From assembly GCA_947579605.1 (NCBI GenBank), contig OX388313.1:4774001-4838000 (forward strand): a DNA stretch of 64,000 nucleotides, in the 5' to 3' direction. Under the pieces are notes generated by a model, which made no database searches, had not been told where the DNA came from, and saw nothing but the letters and a program-made list of their open reading frames with translations. The position numbers and the translations under genes were made by a program. Every line of letters begins with the position of its first letter. Positions within the stretch are counted from its first letter, which is position 1. Source of the stretch: Athripsodes cinereus. Taxonomy: Eukaryota > Arthropoda > Insecta > Trichoptera > Leptoceridae. This document shows, piece by piece, positions 56,791-64,000 of this stretch.

Positions 56791-57438
56791 GTATAGAGGG
56801 TATTTTTTCTATTACTTGCCTGATGGTAATGTCGTAGTGGATGTACCTACGCAAAAATACATCTATACATGTAAACAAGCTCAAATAGGTTTATATGGAT
56901 TAAAATATTATAGGTTAGTGGAAAGCATCGCACATATAGGTATACATAGTTGGTTGAGTAGGGTGTTACCAGCGATAGTGGTGTAGGAGTGTAGGACGAA
57001 CGTAAATAAAACCAAGCAAACCTGATGTTAATTTTGATAATGACAAAGTATCTCAACATTTATAAATTGATTTAATGAATTTTATTTTCAGAATTTATGC
57101 ATAGGTAGGTACCTTTATAATCCTCGGGATACAGTATAGGACAACAAATTTCGAGTGTCAAAATTTGTGGTAAAATTCAATACCTAAGATGTACAATGAA
57201 ATGTGATGTTCTCAAAAAATCTATTATTATTTCTACCATATTTTTAACATCAAGTTGGGTGACCACTGTATAATAAATGTTATAAAATACCTACAAGTCG
57301 TCTTCTAAGTGCCAAAAGACATTCTGTGGGATTGCATATCCCATAACTGCTGCATTTAATATGTTAAATGTATTATATCTACGTAATTTATTTATTTATA
57401 CATATAAACGGCATATTATACATATTATATATATATAT

Positions 57439-59453
57439 TAGGGTGTCCCTTATTTTTCAAAGTTTTAATTTTACAACGCATAGGCTTTTATTTTATTCAT
57501 TTGGTCCTAAAACACTCAAAAACCAATTTTTATCTTAATCGGAACAGTGCAACCCGTGCCGACTTGCACGGAAACTTCTTCATACAAGTTTCATACAAAA
57601 ACTCACAGGGGCGTTGAGTGCCCGTTGTTACTGTCACTCAGTCTCGGCTTTTCTGGTAATTATCGCGGATTTTTTATATTTCAAAGATGTCAATGGTACT
57701 AAGAAGCAATATAAAAAGTATTTTCTTGGTTGGTGAAGTAAATCAATAGATGATAGGGTCAAAATTACCGTCAAATCGTCAAGTTCTCGCAGTTCTAACT
57801 CTCCACATACGCGATATTAAACTGAATGTTAGTGAAAGCGAAAATTTAGTCATTCGCGTGTGCATTACATTCTGGAAAAAGGCTAGAATACCTAATAGAG
57901 ATGTTACTAATCATGTTAAGAGGTCAGGCGATCTTTATCAGGTCTGGCAAGAGCTGCCAAAAATAGCAAGTAGATTCAGGATTTTCATAGGAACCATGTG
58001 GAGAACTTTCAACTTGAATTTGATAATTTATGCAATATCGTATAATTATGTACGCCGATGCTCTCAAAAGACTAAAAATCAAAGAAGATAATAAATTATT
58101 GTAAAAGCAAAGAGAACCAAGACGTACAGGATGCTTAGCGGGTATTGACAAAAAAATGGGAGAAATTGACAAAGAGCAAGGCTGAAAAAACTAGCTGAAG
58201 AGAAAAAGAGATTAAAGCGTATGGTTTCAGAGAACTTGTTGGCACCTGCTGCTTAACACATATTTGATACGCCTGAGAGAGTCTCTGGCATCCGCATAAA
58301 TTGAAAATCAGATCTACTGGTGCAATGCATCAAGCACGATGGATGGAAAGAGCTATTTACCCTTCAAAAATATGTTTATTGCAGACTCAGTTTAAAATGG
58401 GCGCTAAGGACAAAGAAGTTTTACTAGATGTTTGTTTTTTATTGTGGTAGTTCATGTAAAGCCCTTGCTTGAATGCTGTTTGGTGGTGAAAGCGCCGAAT
58501 CAAGACTTGTGTTTTTTTAAAAACATTAAATGGTAACGAAAGAATTGACAAGCTGATTTCCAAAGCGACTTAAAACAAGTTCAGCCAACATTTTGTGATA
58601 TTTGTCAAAAGAAAAAGCCGTCCTTTTAATTTTTAAGATGTAATTGATGAGCAGACCAAGGGGATCACTGTAGAAAATTTACAAAAAAAGAAAAATTTGG
58701 TGATTTCGGTAAGAGATATGAAAAATCCAAGGAACAGATGTCTGGCTCTCTATATGTTAGGAAGTAGTGCTCAATTTAATACTTATATGTTATAACATGT
58801 TCTTTTTTGTATTCTACAAGTAGCCTTAATGTTTTTATAGGAAAAATTTTGAGTTATTTTGTATCCGTCAAGACCAAAATTTTTTATTCGTAACTTAAAC
58901 TTGACAGCAGTTTCCTTCAAGAAGGTGTATCGTCGTATAATGAAAACGTGGTATTTGTGGAAGCTTAAAAAAAGATATCTAGCTTAAAAGCAGTGAATGA
59001 CACAGCTGAAAGAGCTGTTAAACTAATCCAAGGCTTTCATGGTTTGATAACCGCAGATGAAGAATAGAAGCAGTTCTTATTACGTTGTGTGCATGAACAT
59101 AGAAAAATGTATCCAGACTATAAAAAAGAGACTTTTTAGAGGATATATCCAAATTAATTAATATCAATTTTGTAACTTTTTTTGATAATTACAAGAAATG
59201 CTCCATATAAATTTGTGTTTTTGTCAATATTTAGCTAACATAGTGGTATGAAGTGATGATCTACAGCTAAATTTAAAAGACGCTTTAAGCTGCTATTTTC
59301 TGAAACTTTGAGGCTCTGTCGGCACGGGTTCCAATCAACTTAGAAAGCTTAAATTCTGTATTTGGGTAAGTAGTAGGTAAATAAACACAATTAGGGGGTA
59401 TGCGTTTCAATAACTGAAAAAAAAATTTTTTCGACCAAATAAGGGACACCCTA
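57439..59453 (+). mobile_element. 2.0-kb DNA element with TAGGGTGTCCCTTATTT ends and a decayed ORF
   Basis: The left end TAGGGTGTCCCTTATTT and right end AAATAAGGGACACCCTA are perfect inverted repeats of 17 bp, in TATATA-rich flanks. The plus strand holds a decayed gene: 57750-58091 (KLPSNRQVLAVLTLHIRDIK, then FWKKARIPNRDVTNHVKR and LYQVWQELPK), then REPRRTGCLAGIDKK near 58110 and HQARWMERAIYPSKICLLQT near 58330. Frameshifts and stops are many. I recall this protein type as a repeated, uncharacterised family of invertebrate genomes, but cannot name the superfamily. Confidence 0.8.
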
Positions 59454-60710
59454 ATATATATACATATTACATAAAATCATACAGTACATAAAAAGGAAAA
59501 AAATCACATATTACTCATTCAAAGCATCAAGAAACTTCAAAAACAACATCACAATAAGTCATCTACTCAATTATCTCATATCTACTGCAATAAATAAAAA
59601 ATATTTAAATAAATAAATATCTAGGTACGCAATGTTTTTATAAATATAGGTACTTACTACCTGTAATCATAAATTATAATAATATATTGATTGGTAGATG
59701 AATATTTGACCAAAATATTGGAAAGAAAAATGGAAAAGAATTATACATATAAGAAACTTCTAGATGATATGGTATTTTGTGATATTGTATGTAGGTAGGC
59801 GTTTTGCGTTCAAACAGTTTGAGAGCCTGTGATGGGGTGAAAGAAACTGCGTACTACCATAGTGTTTTGTTGTGCTTTTTAAGTCGTCATGGAAATCTAT
59901 ACCTTAATAATATTATATTATATAGGTACACAAAAGGTATGTATCACTTGGTTATACATGGACAGGTACATCTATATACCCACTTATCTAATACAAAACC
60001 TATAAGTACCTACCTATTTACAGGGTGTCCGATTAGTCATGGATCAAATCAGCCAAAACTGGGTAAAGGAGGACCTCAATAGCGTCAAAACATACCCCTC
60101 CCTCCCTTATACAAAAAACATCCATCCCCATGTGTTTGGTTTTTATTGCAAGTTATTCATATCTTTTCATTGTTCAACATAATAATGTGCATTCAAAGTA
60201 TATGAAATAAAAACATATCCTGTTTCATCTATTTTTTTAATAATCAAAACTTCTGACTAAAGTTTAGAAATTTTATTCAATTAGGTAGGTATTTAAAATA
60301 TTTATTTGGCTACGTTTTAAAACAATTACTTGCTTTTGATTTCAAATGAACAATTTCTTTTTTTGACTTATAGCAATTTGAATATAAAAAGAAAAAAACT
60401 AAAAAATAAGAAACAAAACGCAGTATGAGTGAAGCCTATAAGCGATTGTTTCAATGCACTATAAGGGCCTGTATCACCCTTATTTGGCTGATCCATGACT
60501 GAAAAATCATCTTGTTTGCACAAAAGTGGCTTAACGCCTATATTTGAAGAAGTTCTAAGAATTTGGTTATATTGGTGACAAGTCATAACATGATAGAATA
60601 TTATATAAAAACCTGTCTTGATTAGTCACCTACGTCAACAAGACTTCTAATGGCCAAGGCATAAGACAACCCTCTTTCACGGTTCACTTTTCCGATGACA
60701 AAGATAACAG
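59454..60710. other. Intergenic, AT-rich, no gene recognised
   Basis: Contains CTACCTA/TAGGTA motifs and a short stretch at 60023-60110 ('agggtgtccgattagtcatg', 'gatcaaatcagccaaaa') whose inverted relative appears at 60470-60505 ('tatcacccttatttggctga', 'tccatgactga'). Its ends suggest a small foldback element of about 0.5 kb (about 60020-60505). I am not sure of it. Confidence 0.4.
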
Positions 60711-60714
60711 AATG

Positions 60715-61130
60715 TTATCTTACTGATTGATGAAAGTTTTATTACTGATTGATGAATGTTTTATTACTGATTTGATTAATGTTCTATTACGGATTTGTTT
60801 AAAGTTTTATTACTGACTCGATCAATGTTTTATTACTGACTTGTTTAAAGTTTTATTACTGATTTGATAAATGTTTCATTACTGATTTGTTTAAAGTTTC
60901 ATTACTGATTTGATTGATGTTTTATTATTGATTTGTCTAAAGTTTTATTACTGATTTGATTAATGTTTCACTACTGATTTGTTCAAAGTTTTATTACTGA
61001 TTTGATTAATACTTTATTACTGATTTGTTTAAAGTTTTATTACTGATTTGATTAATGTTTCATTCCTGATATGTTTATAGTTTTATCACTTTTATGATTA
61101 ATGACTTGTGTAACGTTTTATTACTGAATT
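60715..61130 (+). repeat. Minisatellite: 23-bp unit in a 46-bp alternating array
   Basis: About 18 units of 23 bp. Two unit types alternate: TTTTATTACTGATTTGATTA+ATG and TTTTATTACTGATTTGTTTA+AAG. Divergence rises towards both ends. The array is followed by 'gtaagggcttacgccgtaaa' and an (ATAA)n run. No ORF. Confidence 0.92.
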
Positions 61131-61324
61131 GTATTTGTTTGGAAATTTGTATCTTTGTTCATAATATTATGCAAGTGTAAGGGCTTACGCCGTAAATGAA
61201 ATAAATAAATAAATAAAGAATGTGATAAGTATGTCCTGGAAATAGGTACCTAACTGTAATGGTGGAATATTGCCAGAAACGGAAAAAGCTTATTTCCAAA
61301 TTGTGTATCTGAGAGAGAACAAAA

Positions 61325-61540
61325 AATAAGTACATTCAGGTTGGGTGGCAAGCCTCATCGCTGAATTTGAGATGTAAAATTTTTCGTACACCTGCCTTTT
61401 ACAGGAAACTCCATAACTTACAAAAGAGAGCGAGAGACAAAGTCTTTGCTGGGTGCTTAACTTTTTTGGCGCAGGGAGGATAATTTGTATGTTTATTAAA
61501 AGCAGTTGGTCCACTGGGCAAGCTGTGATGGGATGAAGAG
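61325..61540. repeat. Mosaic of two oppositely oriented pieces of the 235-bp family
   Basis: 61325-61450 is in minus orientation ('cattcaggttgggtggcaag', 'cacctgccttttacaggaaa', 'agagagcgagagacaaagtc'). 61460-61540 continues in plus orientation with the 3' half ('ggcgcagggaggataatttg', 'cagttggtccactgggcaag'). The family halves are thus inverted relative to each other. Confidence 0.65.
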
Positions 61541-61904
61541 CTATAAATTTTAGATTTTTTTAGCGATTAACGGCAATCGAGACTTCTATTTTTAAAATAT
61601 TGTATTACAGCCATCTATTGAATAACTGTGTAACCATTATAAATTATTACCGTTCAACCAGAGCGAGTAGCAGAGTAACAAACCGAATAAATACTTATTG
61701 AGATATTTACATAGATGGCACTGCAATAAGCTTTTTATATATTTCTAAAAAAATCTGTTGAGAACTGTTTATCTTGAGATAAATATAGATTTATTTCGTA
61801 CAAAAATACTTCTTTTACTCAATATAGTGCCAATTGGGTAAATAATTACAATATTGGATTCCTTATAACATTGGTGAGTTATATTTTGGCGCACGCCTCA
61901 ACAG

Positions 61905-61976
61905 GCGATGGTGGTGTAATGGTCAGCATAGTTGCCTTCCAAGCAGTTGATCCGGGTTCGATTCCCGGCCATCGCA
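61905..61976 (+). tRNA. tRNA-Gly (TCC), second identical copy
   Basis: The same 72-nt sequence as the copy at 24811, base for base, with anticodon TCC at 61938-61940, intact A and B boxes and a complete cloverleaf. A run of seven T (61980-61986) follows within 4 nt and is a good Pol III terminator. The flanks are different apart from a short 'gcctcaac/gcgtcaact'-like piece just upstream. Confidence 0.95.
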
Positions 61977-62084
61977 CTTCTTTTTTTAAATTTTATTTCG
62001 TAACAAATAAAAAAAATATTTCGATCTCAATGTGTGTTTTATACTTTTCTAAAATAAATAAATGTAGATAAATAAAATAAACTC

Positions 62085-62320
62085 AGAGATTCCCGGCAAA
62101 GAATAGGTTTCCCACATTTTTCTGTAAATTTTCGAGTGTCCTGTAAAAGGCAGGTGTTTGTAAAACCTCACATGTAAGACAATTTACATCTACAATTCAG
62201 CGCTGAGACATCCCGAATGTTTTATTTTAACTGTCACGGAAAGGACAATTTGCACATTTATTGCTTACAGTTAATCCGCAGGCTACCCCCCATATGGAAT
62301 ATGCCGTGATGGCGTAATAG
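62085..62320 (+). repeat. High-copy dispersed repeat (235-bp family), near-full copy
   Basis: In order: 'attcccggcaaagaataggt', 'tttcgagtgtcctgtaaaag', 'gcaggtgtttgtaaaacctc', 'aattcagcgctgagacatcc', 'acggaaaggacaatttgcac', 'aatccgcaggctacccccca', 'tatggaatatgccgtgatgg'. It has no tRNA-like promoter boxes and no coding potential. Confidence 0.8.
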
Positions 62321-62554
62321 TAATAAAATAAATTTCAATAATTTTTTGGTAGGTAGATATTAACTTATGGAAATATATACTTACATTTTTTTGTATTTTT
62401 TCCAAACCGCTATAAATCGCGCATTACGGTAGACTTAAAATGATAAGGGTAGCTCTACATATAATAAAAGTCCACATTAAAATATCGGGTCCTACACAAA
62501 AAATACTTTGAAAATAATATTGAAAATGTATTTTATTACACATAAAACATTATT

Positions 62555-62755
62555 TTATGAAACAGTGGAAATCCGTGATTTCAATTTGTGATTATCAGGA
62601 AAGACAATATTACCATCACTGTCTCTAATAATCGCATCATCAGGGTTCTCTCTATTCAGATCATCAATTCCGGTACAAGAAGTACCAGCGGCCATGCGTC
62701 CCTCTTCTTCTTTATTGTGTAGAATCAACCACCAAATCTCCATAATTCCAAATAG
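62555..62755 (-). CDS. C-terminal exon of an unidentified membrane-associated protein, partial
   Basis: On the minus strand a TTCTTCCAG acceptor (AG at 62757-62756) opens a frame of 66 codons to TAA (62557-62555), phase 0. It begins LFGIMEIWWLILHNKEEEGR, a hydrophobic stretch that looks like the end of a membrane segment, followed by an acidic hydrophilic tail (DDLNRENPDDAIIRDSDGNI) ending RISTVS. An AATAAA (62537-62532) lies 18 nt after the stop, as expected for a real 3' exon. The phase-0 junction before a last hydrophobic segment recalls the tetraspanin arrangement, but the sequence does not let me claim that family. Upstream exons must lie beyond base 64000. Confidence 0.6.
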   Translation of the reverse strand, partial: LFGIMEIWWLILHNKEEEGRMAAGTSCTGIDDLNRENPDDAIIRDSDGNIVFPDNHKLKSRISTVS

Positions 62756-63193
62756 CTGGAAGAAACATTATGAAATAAGAATTTAAAATGAAAATTGTCT
62801 AGTTGTGAATCATTCAGATTGAAAATATACTAAGAAATCAAAAGTCTTCAATTTCTATTTTAAATCTATAATATTGCTTGATATATTGCTTATTATAAGA
62901 TATATTGCTTGATTTGATTCTTTCAAAAAGACATTCTTAGAATCCAAAAATTATATTAGCCACTATGATGATTGTCTGTGTTTAAAAAATCTTTTACTGG
63001 GTTTGAATACAACGCGCAGGTGACAAAACAAATCAGATAAACCAAATAAATAAATCAGGGTTCGTTGGAAGACATCGCATTTCTGCGATAAATTCGCTCT
63101 CTGTATATGGCATTGTATAACAGATATTTTTATGATATTTTGTATTGATTTGAAATAGTGTAACCAATGCACAGTGAGAGAACCATATTTATA

Positions 63194-64000
63194 AAGGGTT
63201 GTTCAACAAAAACTTTGTTTTTTAATTGTGGCAACACCAGCAACATGATAGTTTTGACATTTAATTTTTTGACGTATTCGTAGTGGATGCATTGGCAATT
63301 GTTGCAATGAATTCAATTTCGCTTGAAAATCGCATTAAAATAATTAAAATCCATTATGAAAATGGTGGTTCTGCTAAAGTGACATTTCGTCAAATTCGTT
63401 ATATTTTCGGACAACATAATCGTCCTTCTGAGACCGCTTTTAAGAATTTGGTCGCTATTAAGAATTTGGTCGCTAAATTTGAGTCGACAGGCTCGATACA
63501 AAATGTGTTAACACCAACGCGTGTACGACCGGGTCGTTCAACTGAAAACATCGCAGCCGTGAGCCACAGTGTTGAAGCAGATCCAAATTTGTCAATTCCT
63601 CGACGTTCTCGACAATTGGGGTTATCCAAAACCACCACATGGCGAATTTTGCGTAAGGATTTGGCTTTGAAGCCTTACAAGGTTCAACTGGTGCAGGAAT
63701 TGAAGCCGAACGACCATTCAAATCGCCGTAGATTCGCTCAATTCATTCAGGAACAACCCGCTGATTTTTCTGAAAAAATCATTTTTTCAGACGAAGCCCA
63801 TTTTCACTTGTCAGGGTACGTCAACAAGCAAAATTGCCGCATTTGGGCTTCTGAAAATCCTAGAGCAATTATTGAGAAGCCGTTGCATGCTCAGCGTGTC
63901 ACTGTATGGTGCGCTATGTGGTCTGGAGGCGTGATTGGGCCGTTTTTTTTCGAAGATGAGACTGGAAATGCGGTAACGGTCAATGGATCACGCTATCGCA
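63194..64000 (+). mobile_element. mariner/Tc1-like DNA transposon, left part
   Basis: A likely 5' terminus reading AAGGGTTGTTCAACAAAAAC follows a TA dinucleotide (63192-63193), consistent with TA target use, and precedes the transposase start by 113 bp. The right end is outside the window, so neither the terminal repeats nor the TA duplication can be confirmed. Confidence 0.75.
63307..64000 (+). CDS. mariner/Tc1-like transposase, open but cut by the window edge
   Basis: 231 uninterrupted codons from ATG 63307 to the edge. The N-terminal helix-turn-helix region includes FRQIRYIFGQHNRPSETAF. The middle has GLSKTTTWRILRKDLALKPY (second HTH). The catalytic domain starts with IIFSDEAHFHLSGYVNKQNC, which holds the first catalytic Asp (SDEAHF), followed by CRIWASENPR and VTVWCAMWSGGVIGPFFFED. 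The remaining DDE residues fall beyond 64000. Known role: cut-and-paste transposition at TA sites. An 18-bp direct tandem (AAGAATTTGGTCGCT+att/aaa, about 63448-63480) doubles the KNLVA segment in frame. The absence of stops suggests a fairly young copy. It lies upstream of the orphan exon at 62555, probably in that gene's intron. Confidence 0.88.
   Translation, partial: MNSISLENRIKIIKIHYENGGSAKVTFRQIRYIFGQHNRPSETAFKNLVAIKNLVAKFESTGSIQNVLTPTRVRPGRSTENIAAVSHSVEADPNLSIPRRSRQLGLSKTTTWRILRKDLALKPYKVQLVQELKPNDHSNRRRFAQFIQEQPADFSEKIIFSDEAHFHLSGYVNKQNCRIWASENPRAIIEKPLHAQRVTVWCAMWSGGVIGPFFFEDETGNAVTVNGSRYR

Noticed and set aside
60715..61130. Minisatellite read as a CRISPR-like or coding repeat
   Set aside because: Units are contiguous without spacers, and all frames hit stops within a few units.
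1..64000. CRISPR arrays, operons, phage or plasmid modules
   Set aside because: Nothing of the kind is present; introns, SINEs and eukaryotic tRNA genes show nuclear animal DNA.

Overview
The window is nuclear DNA of an animal, most likely a moth or butterfly. The sequence is AT-rich, genes are split by canonical GT-AG introns, and the dispersed repeats (tRNA-derived SINEs, APE-type non-LTR LINE ends, hAT-type MITEs, frequent TAGGTA/TACCTA motifs) are of the kind seen in Lepidoptera. The order-level assignment is inference. Nothing looks bacterial, plasmid or viral.

Genes, left to right. (1) 143-5485, minus: N-terminal part of a TPRG1L-like protein (hSac2 domain), which runs off the left edge. 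(2) 5958-14072, plus: a complete 11-exon ATAD3 gene (mitochondrial inner-membrane AAA+ ATPase, fly belphegor) that joins in frame to 645 residues. Genes 1 and 2 are head-to-head with 472 bp between start codons. (3) 26673-49120, minus: a complete five-exon tetraspanin of 260 residues, with all internal junctions in phase 0 and introns of about 13 and 7.3 kb. (4) 62555-62755, minus: last coding exon of an unidentified protein that continues past the right edge. (5) 63307-64000, plus: an open mariner/Tc1-type transposase cut by the right edge. Two identical tRNA-Gly(TCC) genes lie at 24811 and 61905.

The rest is a mosaic of mobile DNA. It includes two tRNA-derived SINE families, about a dozen 5'-truncated LINE ends (one nested inside another), and six hAT-like MITEs, three with perfect 8-bp target-site duplications. 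A 0.8-kb element at 33.0 kb carries iterated end motifs, and a decayed 2.0-kb TIR element lies at 57.4 kb. Three long snapback inverted repeats sit in tetraspanin introns, together with a high-copy dispersed repeat of about 235 bp (at least 15 copies) and a 23/46-bp minisatellite at 60.7 kb.

The protein genes do not form an obvious pathway. ATAD3 works at the mitochondrial inner membrane, tetraspanins organise plasma-membrane microdomains, and TPRG1L-type proteins are associated with presynaptic vesicles in vertebrates. I found no candidate for a new multi-gene system. The most unusual features are the mobile-element structures, especially the 33.0-kb element and the intronic hairpins.
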